DNA of 62,000 nucleotides from Glandiceps talaboti. Lineage: Eukaryota > Hemichordata > Enteropneusta > Spengelidae. Made by a program: the position numbers and the translations under genes. Below, in pieces: positions 1 to 9,333 of this stretch. The stretch spans positions 1 to 62,000 of the forward strand of contig NW_027554295.1 in assembly GCF_964340395.1 (NCBI RefSeq), written 5' to 3'. Position 1 is the first letter of the stretch. Each line of letters opens with the position of its first letter. The notes under the pieces were generated by a model. It did no database searches and was not told the DNA's origin. It was given only the letters and a program-made list of their open reading frames with translations.

Positions 1-131
1 CCTACAAATAGGAGTATTTTGCCGTCCATACTTTGACTTAAAATACTAAATAAAAAAATCCATTTATACTAATTTTTACAAAAGAGACTTGTTTGATTGA
101 ATGAACTTTTTTTATATTACAATTGTGGCTT

Positions 132-1286
132 TCATCTGTACAACGTAGATTTCCGATGTCTCGCTTTTGATTTCTTGCTGTGGGCTCTGTACACCAAACA
201 CGTTGTGCTTACAATGACAGCAAGCACACTGACGGCAATGACTGCACCAACTAGTATGTCGATGTTTTCTTTTTCATTCTCGGAGGGATTCTCTGTGGTA
301 CCTACATGGAATGTGCGAGTGTTCTTTAGTTTTCTTTTCCTCCCGACTATTTGTATGGGTTCGTGATTGAGTAACTGATCCGAGTGGTGCTCTGTCACAG
401 TTTCCATAGTCGGCAACAATGTCTTCGACCTCACTGGACACTCTGCTGGATTCAGAACCCAATTGTTCACGGTTTCACCAACCTCGGCAAACTTTAGCAT
501 TTTGCAGTCACATTTAGCCGTGTATGTTTGGCAGTGGTATGCAGAATTGTTCCAGTGACTAACACAATCGAATATTGTCTTGCAAGGCTGATATCTTTTC
601 CCAATGAAAACATTTTCCACACATTTGCAACGATGTTCTTCATTTGACAGTTGGAGAGAGTTACATGTGGGTAAATGCATTATGCCTGGCGATCGGTTCC
701 ACAATGTTAGACAACCATGTGTTGGTAATGTGTTTTGATTTGTGCAAGTTTGCAATACACCATCCCTCAAAAAACAGTTGTTGTTGTTGTAATCGTCATT
801 GTCAGGCAGACACTTTTGTTTTATGATGAGTTTTTGATTTAGGGTTGGACGAGAACAATGCATGGTACCATTACACGTGCAATCCATTAAGTCACACACA
901 ATCTTTCTGGATTTTCCTGGATAGTTGACTCGTTGAAAATGACAAGCATCCAGTAACGTGCATCTGTCTTGTTGCCTATCAGTACATTGCTTTTCCAAAT
1001 TGAAGTTGCAAACAGATTCTGTGCTGATGGCTTTGTTTTTCAACCACCAAGCAAGACAGTTTGTAGACGGTATTGGTATGTCACAATTTGCACCTACCAT
1101 GCCATTTGCATTGCATGTACATATAGTGTCTTCTGTGTTGTGTTTATTTATTAGTTCTCGTCCCTTTCCATTGTTACAAGACTTGTCTGTGATCTCGTAT
1201 TGCAGGTTTCCTTGTTGGGAAGTCAATGTCGTGACCAGTGTGAGATACAGTAAGCTACACAATAAAACTGTTGCGTTTTGTTTCAT
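132..1286 (-). CDS. Type I membrane glycoprotein, Cys-rich, paralogue of the 47.5-52 kb glycoproteins
   Basis: 384 aa. A hydrophobic signal peptide (about residues 5-22) is followed by a Cys-rich ectodomain, a transmembrane helix near residues 345-367 and a short basic tail. The ectodomain holds modules of about 85 residues beginning C-x-x-W and ending in a cluster such as C-T-C-N-G-T-M-H-C. The same module order occurs in the proteins at 47512-48504 and 48573-52172, so the three are paralogues. Several N-x-S/T sites are present. By topology it is probably a virion envelope or infected-cell surface protein; the ligand is unknown. The ATG at 1286 directly precedes the signal peptide. Confidence 0.8.
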   Translation of the reverse strand: MKQNATVLLCSLLYLTLVTTLTSQQGNLQYEITDKSCNNGKGRELINKHNTEDTICTCNANGMVGANCDIPIPSTNCLAWWLKNKAISTESVCNFNLEKQCTDRQQDRCTLLDACHFQRVNYPGKSRKIVCDLMDCTCNGTMHCSRPTLNQKLIIKQKCLPDNDDYNNNNCFLRDGVLQTCTNQNTLPTHGCLTLWNRSPGIMHLPTCNSLQLSNEEHRCKCVENVFIGKRYQPCKTIFDCVSHWNNSAYHCQTYTAKCDCKMLKFAEVGETVNNWVLNPAECPVRSKTLLPTMETVTEHHSDQLLNHEPIQIVGRKRKLKNTRTFHVGTTENPSENEKENIDILVGAVIAVSVLAVIVSTTCLVYRAHSKKSKARHRKSTLYR

Positions 1287-1406
1287 GACTTGATAGCTAT
1301 AGTTTTATTTTCGTCTTGAAAATACTGCACGTGTACGTTAGTATTCACATACACAGCTACATAAGTAGATGTACACCAGTTGTTTAGAAGCATTTGTGCA
1401 GGCAAC

Positions 1407-2759
1407 ATGTTTGACAGGTATAACAGGGCTGATCTTGTGTGTTTTAGCTATGCTGACCAGATTGGCCGATGCCACTTCGTTGTATTACCTAAATCAAACC
1501 TCGAAAAATATGTTCCGTTCTTGGCGGCAAGATTGTCATGGCCTTACAAAACTCTTGACATAGTGGATGGTCTAAAGACAATACATTTGACACCACATGC
1601 TTACTTGGGTACTGAAAATGTGACTGCCTTTGGGTGGTTAATGAAATATGTTTCACTCCATTGTGAATTCGGAAAGTATTACCTACACATGCTGAAAGAC
1701 GACCCGCCATTGAGCGAACTGACATCCATTGTAACCGTTGCTGACTATTTGGGGATGGATTGGTTCATTAGAGACATTGCATCGAAAACCATAGCAATGT
1801 ATCGCCACAAAAAAAAACCTGCAAATGCATTAGAGGAATTATTCAATGTGGTTGGAAAACTCGCCATAACCTTTGACGTAAATAATCCTAGCATCTCACT
1901 GTTCATAGAAAAAGTTATATTTGAAGCTTTAACACCACGTCAATTGCATCGAGTCTGTCACTGTTCTGTAGGCACAAAGAGTAGGAGACCACAAATGATA
2001 AAAAACGTCACAGCTACGGAAATGACAGATTTGTGGAAGACTGTTCAGGAATGTGATATCACGACAACTCTTGGTCATTCTAACTGGTCGGTCCCAATAT
2101 TCATACTGATTGTTGACATTCTGACAAATGGAAGGGCGGCCAAAAGAGTGAAACATAAATTCAGCAAGATCATATTTTCATTTGCCTTGCATTTCTTCTT
2201 GGCCAAATGCAACGAAATGCAAGATGATGAAACTGACGAGTTTGTCAGATACTTCCTAACGAGTTTTACAGATCTGATGAGTCACGTGGTCAAAGTGAGG
2301 TTCCATGTTCTGAGCAGTCTATTCGAATACATTAATCCGAGTAGAATGTACATCCTTTCGGGTGTGTCCATGTACAAACAGTTTCCCAAAATTCTACCCG
2401 ACCAGTGTCCTAACTGTTGTACTAACCTTGGAAGTAGTAAAATAAAGTGCCAGCGTTGTCAAACGATCACGTGTTCCCTTTGCACGTTGGAATGTTTGCA
2501 GTGTAAGGGAGAGTACTGTTTGAACTGTGAACCGTTTGTATGTGGAGACCAATACATTGAAGATTGCATTGAAACGGAATTCTGCAACAGTATCATAGCA
2601 CGTTTTCTTTTCATAGACGTGACCTGCATGAACTGCGTCATGTCAACTGATCCTGAAAGGAAAACGGAGGTGTTCTTGAGTGGTAATGCAGAAGGAATTC
2701 ATCCGAGGTTTCGAAACCAAGTTTACTTTCTGTTTACTTTGAGGTATGTCACGATATGA
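1407..2759 (+). CDS. BTB/POZ-like protein with C-terminal Cys-rich zinc region
   Basis: 450 aa from the ATG at 1407; the open frame runs upstream only through a TTG. Residues 7-130 resemble a BTB/POZ fold: an A-D-L-V strand, a hydrophobic segment around F-V-V-L-P, then a helical part ending V-A-D-Y-L-G-M, the usual BTB end-of-domain pattern. Residues about 333-381 contain many C-x2-C pairs and look like a multi-zinc treble-clef or ribbon region. BTB proteins commonly act as Cullin-3 substrate adaptors, so a ubiquitin-ligase role is possible, but that is inference; the fold call is by eye. It is transcribed toward the 933-aa gene, 63 nt downstream. Confidence 0.6.
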   Translation: MFDRYNRADLVCFSYADQIGRCHFVVLPKSNLEKYVPFLAARLSWPYKTLDIVDGLKTIHLTPHAYLGTENVTAFGWLMKYVSLHCEFGKYYLHMLKDDPPLSELTSIVTVADYLGMDWFIRDIASKTIAMYRHKKKPANALEELFNVVGKLAITFDVNNPSISLFIEKVIFEALTPRQLHRVCHCSVGTKSRRPQMIKNVTATEMTDLWKTVQECDITTTLGHSNWSVPIFILIVDILTNGRAAKRVKHKFSKIIFSFALHFFLAKCNEMQDDETDEFVRYFLTSFTDLMSHVVKVRFHVLSSLFEYINPSRMYILSGVSMYKQFPKILPDQCPNCCTNLGSSKIKCQRCQTITCSLCTLECLQCKGEYCLNCEPFVCGDQYIEDCIETEFCNSIIARFLFIDVTCMNCVMSTDPERKTEVFLSGNAEGIHPRFRNQVYFLFTLRYVTI

Positions 2760-2822
2760 ATTCATATAAACATTACAAACATTGGATACGAACACTCATT
2801 TGCAGACAGACAGTGAGAGGAG

Positions 2823-5624
2823 ATGGACAGTGAAGATTTTGGCATTTTACTGGAATACCTTCCCAGCATTAAATCCTACGAATGGACACCTGTCAGAGAA
2901 ACAGATTGTCGACGTGTAATATGGCACGTTGGCAACCGAGAGAAATCCAAGTTATGTCACTTTTACACCATAATGCCCTGGAATGCACTACCCGTTGTCA
3001 TTTGCAAAGCCATAGTGACAGAAGAGGATCTTGTCATTGCCAACTCTGTCATTCAGTATGTCAGAGCAAGTGTTTTCGAAAAGGCTCATTGGAATAAGAA
3101 ATCATTCAGAAACCTAAAAAAGAATCATAAGTCGAGGGAGAGGGAATTCAATCCTTTGTTGGTACAGTTTGTCATACCATACATGTACCATAAACAGGGT
3201 TTGGATGTAGCAACCTGTCATGCGAGATGTATGATTCAAGAGAAAATTGATATGTTTTTTGCCTCTGATGACAAAGACGGTTTCATTAAAACTGTTGAAG
3301 ATATGATTCAAAGGGAAAAAGATGAGTTTCTGGTCATGCTAGAGTCTAATTTCACTCACAATCCAGGTATACCCGTGAAAAATGCCCGTGCCTTCTGGCA
3401 AAAATCACTCTTACCAGCAAGAATACCGGTAGAAGTTGCTTTGGAAGCAAGTACTTTCGAAGGAACATGGAGCGTTCTTGTTTCTTGTCCAGTGAGTAGG
3501 TTACACGATGCGAATTGGCATAGCAAACGGCATGTCGATGTGATAAGCGAATGGGGAAGTAGGGAAGGGTCGACCATTCTCCTTGTCTATGCTGTGAACG
3601 AAAAAGATCCCCTCTCACATTCGTTCTATCTGTTGTGGGCACTGCCGGCCACAGAGCAGCGCAAGAAACACATGTCAACACCTATAGAAGGTGAAACTTT
3701 GATAACAAGTGATGAATTACAAAATGCCACTTTTGTTGGTGTGTTAGCAAGTTCTTCAGCAACAGTGTACTGTAATTTAGCAAGGGAAAGGGTGGTAATG
3801 TCACCACCATACAATCACTTACAGCAAATTCGCCGTCCAATAGATAATGATATCCACATCCTAATAGAAAATATGGATGACAGGCAGACTTATGAAAATT
3901 GTAGCCTCATCCGGGTTCTTTTCTCTACATGCCCATCGACATATACTCTCAAAAAGATGAAAGTAAACACCACTCAATGCCATGCCCTTCTTCAGACATG
4001 TACAGTGAAATGTTATGTGAGATCACCACCGTGTTTTGTGCCCCGATTGGTCTGTACATTTGAGACTGAGCCTGTACATCTCATTGATGCAGACAGTATT
4101 TGTTTTCAAGAGATAAGGGAAAGTGGTGTGGAAATCAATTGGGTAGCAGAGCAATCAAGAGACGATTCAAATTTAACAGGTTTTCAAGTAATCTGTGCAG
4201 TCAGAGATGTGCTGGCCATCGGTTTGGGCCAACACGCACTGTGGAATGAATACAGTGGTCATTACGATAAGTATTATGTCAGTTGTCTTGGAGAGTTATA
4301 CAGACATGTGACATTATTCGAACAGAAATTCCTAGATGAGTGTTTTCGCTTGCCGACACTGTCCACGTGGAAAAGAGTAGAAAGAGAAATTTTGGATTTT
4401 GCTGACAAGAGTGTGAAGAACTTATACTTAGATGCATACAAGCGACAACTGTGGGACATGTACAGGTATGCCTATGTGTTTGTCGAAAGCAAGAGTACTC
4501 TTGAAAGTTATGCAACGGAACCCATTGAAGTGTTGTATGCAACAAATTTGTGGGACAAAACGTGGGGTATTCATCTTTTCGTATGGACACCTGGAGACAT
4601 GCCAAAGTACTTGACGTTTGTTGATAAAACAAATCATCAGTTATTTCACAGTGTCTATGTCGCTGGCACAAATCTGGGAAATACGCCCGCAGCACTAATG
4701 TCAATACCGCCAGATGCACATTTCGTCCAAGAAAGTCTTGTCAATGAGTATGATAGAGCAACTTATCATTTCGTACCCGATTGTGCTCGACCTTCACATA
4801 TAAAGGTTGGTGACTTTGATGCTTTGGTCAATACCAATGAAGAATTTACACCTGTTGTATTTCCTGAGGCATTTGCCAGTCACGACTTCCCACAGGTCAA
4901 AGGCCATGGTATGGGTTTTACAGTTTTGGCAGTGAGGGCAGCTGTCATATATCATTTTTACAATGCCTATGCTTGTGGACGTGTTGACGAAGTTCCAGTC
5001 TACGATTTGATACAAGACAAGTTGAAAACAGCTGCAGCCAATCCCACATATAAATGTTTACGAAACTTAGGAGAAATGGTAAAAGTCGAATTCGAGGAAG
5101 ACAAACTGAATTACTGGTCAGCATTGATAGAATACGACAGTGATATGCAAAAGTATTTGAAAGGTCGTAGGTCCATTCCAGTATTGATTTCAACAGGTGA
5201 CGTGGACACATCTGAATATCTGTGTTGTTTGGTCAGACATCCAGGAATTCCTGAACCATTTATCTTGGCAAATATCAAGAAAGACGAAGCATTGATCCAG
5301 TCTGTCATTGATCATCGGTCCATTGACTGTCGATATTTCCAAACTGCTTTTGACAATGGAGATTTCTTTGTCCATGCTTTGAACAAAATAAATCATTTTC
5401 AAAGAAATTCGCAGATGAACCAATTCGAAATCTTACTCACACTTGCAGGCATGATGGAAAAGAAGGGAGTACCATTTAATGCAAACATGTTTAAGATTAT
5501 GAAAAGCAAACTTGTGCATTATTTCTCAAAGCGCTTTTACTGCCCGGCCAATTACTCGTCACTAGAGAAATGGTCTGAAGAGAATTTAGATTCTTTAATA
5601 CAAGACGTTTTAGTGCAAATGTAA
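2823..5624 (+). CDS. Large protein of unknown function (933 aa)
   Basis: The ATG at 2823 lies just after the BTB-like gene and opens a 933-residue frame. No signal peptide, transmembrane helix, zinc cluster or nucleotide-binding loop is visible. Composition is that of a globular soluble protein, without low-complexity tracts. Its size and position in the gene-dense block fit a tegument or structural protein, but no motif supports a choice. An AATAAA signal follows at 5660-5665. Confidence 0.75.
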   Translation: MDSEDFGILLEYLPSIKSYEWTPVRETDCRRVIWHVGNREKSKLCHFYTIMPWNALPVVICKAIVTEEDLVIANSVIQYVRASVFEKAHWNKKSFRNLKKNHKSREREFNPLLVQFVIPYMYHKQGLDVATCHARCMIQEKIDMFFASDDKDGFIKTVEDMIQREKDEFLVMLESNFTHNPGIPVKNARAFWQKSLLPARIPVEVALEASTFEGTWSVLVSCPVSRLHDANWHSKRHVDVISEWGSREGSTILLVYAVNEKDPLSHSFYLLWALPATEQRKKHMSTPIEGETLITSDELQNATFVGVLASSSATVYCNLARERVVMSPPYNHLQQIRRPIDNDIHILIENMDDRQTYENCSLIRVLFSTCPSTYTLKKMKVNTTQCHALLQTCTVKCYVRSPPCFVPRLVCTFETEPVHLIDADSICFQEIRESGVEINWVAEQSRDDSNLTGFQVICAVRDVLAIGLGQHALWNEYSGHYDKYYVSCLGELYRHVTLFEQKFLDECFRLPTLSTWKRVEREILDFADKSVKNLYLDAYKRQLWDMYRYAYVFVESKSTLESYATEPIEVLYATNLWDKTWGIHLFVWTPGDMPKYLTFVDKTNHQLFHSVYVAGTNLGNTPAALMSIPPDAHFVQESLVNEYDRATYHFVPDCARPSHIKVGDFDALVNTNEEFTPVVFPEAFASHDFPQVKGHGMGFTVLAVRAAVIYHFYNAYACGRVDEVPVYDLIQDKLKTAAANPTYKCLRNLGEMVKVEFEEDKLNYWSALIEYDSDMQKYLKGRRSIPVLISTGDVDTSEYLCCLVRHPGIPEPFILANIKKDEALIQSVIDHRSIDCRYFQTAFDNGDFFVHALNKINHFQRNSQMNQFEILLTLAGMMEKKGVPFNANMFKIMKSKLVHYFSKRFYCPANYSSLEKWSEENLDSLIQDVLVQM

Positions 5625-5814
5625 ATTCTTTTGACATGTGCAAAAAAAAAAGAGAAGGAAATAAACTTTTTAATTCATACAACACAGTAGTCTTGTTTTT
5701 AATGTTTACATATCAGCAAACACGTGCTCATGCATACACATGCATTCTCGCTTTCTCTGTCTTCTTTTAGAGTATTAACGTATACTGTTTTTCATGTCGT
5801 ATCTACTATTAAGA

Positions 5815-6696
5815 ATGGAGAAATTTATTGTTGTTATAATGGTCACGGCCTGTGTTCTTTGTCTGGGCCAGGCAAAATCCACGACAGACAAATATGCTTA
5901 TTGCCTACGTTTCAATTCATTGGAAGGAATGCCTCTGGACGAATTTCGTGATATTTTGACAGCCAAATTTCAATACTACTGGCCAAAGAGTGAATTCAAT
6001 GAAGACTGTTATCACCCTCGTGCCATTAACATATATGCTGTAAAGGGAAATGACTACACTATAAAAGACTTGACTGGAAAATTCGAAAAGAACGAAATGG
6101 TACATAGTTGGCAAGACGAAGGTATAATTGTTATCCAAAATGATCTTTTCAATTTCGGATTCTTTTCAAAGATTGAACTCATTGGCGAAGATGCACAGAT
6201 ATTGAAAAATTGTCACGTCAGTCGATTGGGAACCATGGACGATGCTTGTTTTGAGTGCAAAGTACGATATTCTCTTAAAGAAGCACAGTGTAATTTTGTC
6301 AAAATAAGTATTGGCGATTTCGTAGCCTTGGAGTTCGGTCGAGTACTGGGTTATGAAATCAGGCCTGCTGCAGAAATGAGACCTCGTTTGAGGCGAAGAT
6401 GTCTGGGTATGTCACCAAAACTTGGTGGATTTAAAACTGAAGACAGTGACAGTGTTGAAAATCAATGGGCAATACCCGTCCAAGACACAGACTTGATCAG
6501 TAATACTAAAGGGGAAACTGTGGTAACTGAATATCCATGGGAAACAGACTTTACCACTATTAGTGAAGAGGAAACTGTTGAAACTGAATTTCCAGTGACC
6601 GAAGAGGACAGTTCTGATACTTATATTCATAACAAAAGAGAAGTTCTTAGAGGAGACATTTCTAAGGAAGAGTATTTGTCAATGAGTAACTACTAA
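5815..6696 (+). CDS. Secreted protein with acidic C-terminus, unknown function
   Basis: 293 aa from the ATG at 5815; an in-frame ATG at 5794 would add seven residues ahead of the signal peptide and is less likely. The N-terminus has a classic signal peptide of about 20 residues. The mature part contains scattered cysteines in its first two thirds. The last about 80 residues are rich in Glu, Asp, Thr and Val with a loose repeat (E-T-V followed by T-E-x-P). There is no transmembrane segment, so it is predicted to be secreted. No family recognised. A cluster of AATAAA signals follows at 6722-6740. Confidence 0.75.
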   Translation: MEKFIVVIMVTACVLCLGQAKSTTDKYAYCLRFNSLEGMPLDEFRDILTAKFQYYWPKSEFNEDCYHPRAINIYAVKGNDYTIKDLTGKFEKNEMVHSWQDEGIIVIQNDLFNFGFFSKIELIGEDAQILKNCHVSRLGTMDDACFECKVRYSLKEAQCNFVKISIGDFVALEFGRVLGYEIRPAAEMRPRLRRRCLGMSPKLGGFKTEDSDSVENQWAIPVQDTDLISNTKGETVVTEYPWETDFTTISEEETVETEFPVTEEDSSDTYIHNKREVLRGDISKEEYLSMSNY

Positions 6697-6950
6697 AGAC
6701 AAAGAAATAATGAAACAAACAAATAAATAAATAATAAAGAATTATTAAACAAATTTGAATGTGTTTTCTATTTATTTCCTCTGTCATGACATACAGGTAT
6801 CAAAACACCACTACATTTTCATTCTATCAATATTACGAATAAGGTGCCCTCTCTCTGAACATGCCCATATCCTATACGAATACAAAAGGTTGTACATATT
6901 GTGACGTGATGTCATCACTTACACTGAATACAAAGGTTGTACATATTGTG

Positions 6951-7415
6951 ACGTCACTTTATTTTATTTATATTTGACGTTGATGTAGAGTTAAGAAAAG
7001 TGATGATGTCATAACTTTTCCTGTCTCTCAACAGGTCAATTACACGTGTGTTGATTATGTGTCGTGACGTCATATTTTACAAACATTTCTTGTCGTGAAG
7101 ATTGTGTCGTCACGTGATTTTGTCACGTTGTCTATCGTGACATGTCGTATCTCTTAACATGCCCATATCATGTCGTTGGCATAGATGACGTCACTTTATT
7201 TTATTTATATTTGACGTTGATGTAGAGTTAAGAAAAGTGATGTCATACTTTTCCTGTCTCTCAACAGGTCAATTACACGTGTGTTGATCATGTATCGTGA
7301 CGTCATATTTTACAAATATTTCTTGTCGTGAAGATTGTGTCGTCACGTGATTTCGTCACGTCGTCTATCGTGACGTGTCGTGCCTCTCAACATGCCCATA
7401 TCATGTCGTTGGCAT
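6951..7415. repeat. Two tandem copies of a 237-bp repeat rich in TGACGTCA and CACGTG
   Basis: Copy 1 (6951-7182) and copy 2 (7188-7415) are nearly identical, with a 237-nt period. Each carries perfect or near-perfect TGACGTCA palindromes (for example at 6950, 7067, 7187 and 7300), ACGTGA/TCACGT elements and a conserved CATGCCCATATCATG segment. Immediately upstream, a shorter unit (GGTTGTACATATTGTGACG) is also duplicated. The block fills the non-coding stretch 6697-7477, so nothing else is needed to explain that gap. TGACGTCA is the consensus site of CREB/ATF-type bZIP proteins; here it probably forms an enhancer, though an origin of replication is an alternative. Confidence 0.85.
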
Positions 7416-7477
7416 CCTATATAAGTAGGTGAGATCTTAAAACCACTCATTCTGCCTGTCTGGCTGTCAGCTGAAAC
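7416..7477 (+). promoter_or_regulatory. TATA-box core promoter of the 579-aa gene
   Basis: A CTATATAAG box lies at about 7418-7426, roughly 55 nt before the ATG at 7478 and directly after the second CRE-rich repeat. Spacing leaves room for a short 5' leader. Confidence 0.7.
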
Positions 7478-9217
7478 ATGGACATGGAGCAATTGGAATT
7501 TGGTCCCATTACATCTGATCTGTTGAAACTCTATTTCGATGACGATGTTCAGGTGTCTGACCTGTGCACTCGGGAGTACAAAATGTTGTCTCTGGGCGAT
7601 CTCCTATGCAAGACTGGAAACGGTGTCAATGGTTTTGTATCTGACGGGTGTTGGAAAGAGATGTCTCCCACAGAGATCAAAAAGGGAGATGTTGCCCTTT
7701 TCATGAAGAAACTAGTCCATACACCTTTCTTTGCAAGCATTGCAAAACGCATAGTGAAAACTGTGAGAGCCCAATCCTGTGCAAATTTCACGCACATGCT
7801 GAAAGACGTGGGACACAAACTCGTGGACAAAATCGAAAAGGTTGATGTTGCATCCGCTAACGATATCCTTCATGTGACTGATGTTCAACTCACTCCAAAG
7901 TTGAAAAAAGGTGGCGACAACAATAACGATATTTATGCTCATTACGATGTGACATTCACCTTTGGTGATCATGCCAAGATTGCCGAAGGTACTGAGCATG
8001 ACTTAGATGTTGTTACTGTCACACCGACTAACTCTCGGCCTCCTTGGAGCTCTCAGGTGTTGAAACTTGGTACGGCACATTTGAGTTTTGCCGATATATC
8101 ATTCAAGGGTAACTTCTGTGCCACTGATACCGAGCATGCAGAAGTGAAGTCTCGTTTGGAAGCAAGAGGTATCAGTGCTATGAATGCTTCGAATTTGCGT
8201 AACGTGTATGATGCTCGCTACACGTTGGGAACAACCAGTCGTTTTGGCAGCCTGGGCAATCTCAAAAGCATCAAACTGCATCTCATTTACCTCTATGTGC
8301 AGTGTGCCTACATGTACATCTTGATGATGATGGAAAGGGGAAGCAGCTTCTATACAGATGTCAGACCCAAAGGGAAATTCAATGTGGCAACATTCTCACA
8401 CCTCTTTGCTCAGGAAGTCAGAAGACTGTATTATGGAGAGAATGACAATGTGGGTCGAAAACTTAAGTTGACTGATGAAGCAACTGCTGCTGTCTACAAC
8501 AAGTTCATGTCTAGCATATGTATACGATTGAAGAACAAAGATACTAGAGAAATTGGGGACCACAATCTGAAGCTGCTGAAACAAGAAAACATGTACGTGA
8601 GAGACAAGAAAGTTTACCAGACCATGGATCATGTGTTTGATATCATGACTAGTCACAACTGTATCTACAAGCCCTTGGATGTCTCATTTCATCCTGCTGT
8701 TGTACCACCTAGAGACGACAGTTGTATCAAGGTACCTCACAGTGTAAGAAAGGACCTGGGGAAGAGAGATGGTCATGTTCTTCCCCCAGATTCTGCCAAT
8801 GTCTCGTTCAGAATAATCTGTTATGCTAGTAACAGGTGTAAAAAAAACATCATCGTGAGCTCGGTTCCAGAGTCGATCCACGTGATACCTTGGAAGTTTC
8901 TGTATGAGAAACCAATGCAGAAGTCCGAATCCAAGAGTGCCGATGATCTTGACAAACGAGTGGCTGTAGCCTACGTGAAAGGATTGGCAATTGGACTGGG
9001 AAACGAGGCCGATGCCTGTGAGATGCTTGGTCTTGACTTCAACGAGTACAGTGCCCTTGTTGCTGAAGACAGAGAGTGTCTACTGGACGAGAGCTACGAC
9101 GTTGCACTTGTCAAGAGTTTGGCACCTGACATGGAAGGTGAAGAATTGGTATGCAAGACTTTGGGATACAACTACGAAGACTACAAATCAGTTGCCAAAC
9201 GTTTGAAGATAGCTTGA
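7478..9217 (+). CDS. 579-aa protein of unknown function behind a CRE-rich promoter
   Basis: The ATG at 7478 follows a TATA box and the double 237-bp repeat, the most elaborate promoter in the window, so the gene is probably strongly or early expressed. The protein is soluble in composition and lacks a signal peptide or membrane helix. The C-terminal 80 residues contain a short duplicated pattern, L-G-L-D-F-N-E-Y and then L-G-Y-N-Y-E-D-Y about 45 residues later, as in two copies of a small helical motif. I do not recognise the family. An abundant structural protein or a regulator would both fit. AATAAA signals lie at 9275-9280 and 9286-9291. Confidence 0.75.
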   Translation: MDMEQLEFGPITSDLLKLYFDDDVQVSDLCTREYKMLSLGDLLCKTGNGVNGFVSDGCWKEMSPTEIKKGDVALFMKKLVHTPFFASIAKRIVKTVRAQSCANFTHMLKDVGHKLVDKIEKVDVASANDILHVTDVQLTPKLKKGGDNNNDIYAHYDVTFTFGDHAKIAEGTEHDLDVVTVTPTNSRPPWSSQVLKLGTAHLSFADISFKGNFCATDTEHAEVKSRLEARGISAMNASNLRNVYDARYTLGTTSRFGSLGNLKSIKLHLIYLYVQCAYMYILMMMERGSSFYTDVRPKGKFNVATFSHLFAQEVRRLYYGENDNVGRKLKLTDEATAAVYNKFMSSICIRLKNKDTREIGDHNLKLLKQENMYVRDKKVYQTMDHVFDIMTSHNCIYKPLDVSFHPAVVPPRDDSCIKVPHSVRKDLGKRDGHVLPPDSANVSFRIICYASNRCKKNIIVSSVPESIHVIPWKFLYEKPMQKSESKSADDLDKRVAVAYVKGLAIGLGNEADACEMLGLDFNEYSALVAEDRECLLDESYDVALVKSLAPDMEGEELVCKTLGYNYEDYKSVAKRLKIA

Positions 9218-9333
9218 GTGTTGTTTTGTGTACTATTCAATTGGGTATGTTAGTTGTTATTGCCGTGTTATGAAAATAAATCACAAATAAACAAACATCA
9301 GAGTGTATTGCTTTTTCTTGTTATTTTTATTTC

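Noticed and set aside
6951-7415. CRISPR-like repeat array
   Set aside because: Only two long copies without spacers; the genome is of a eukaryotic virus.
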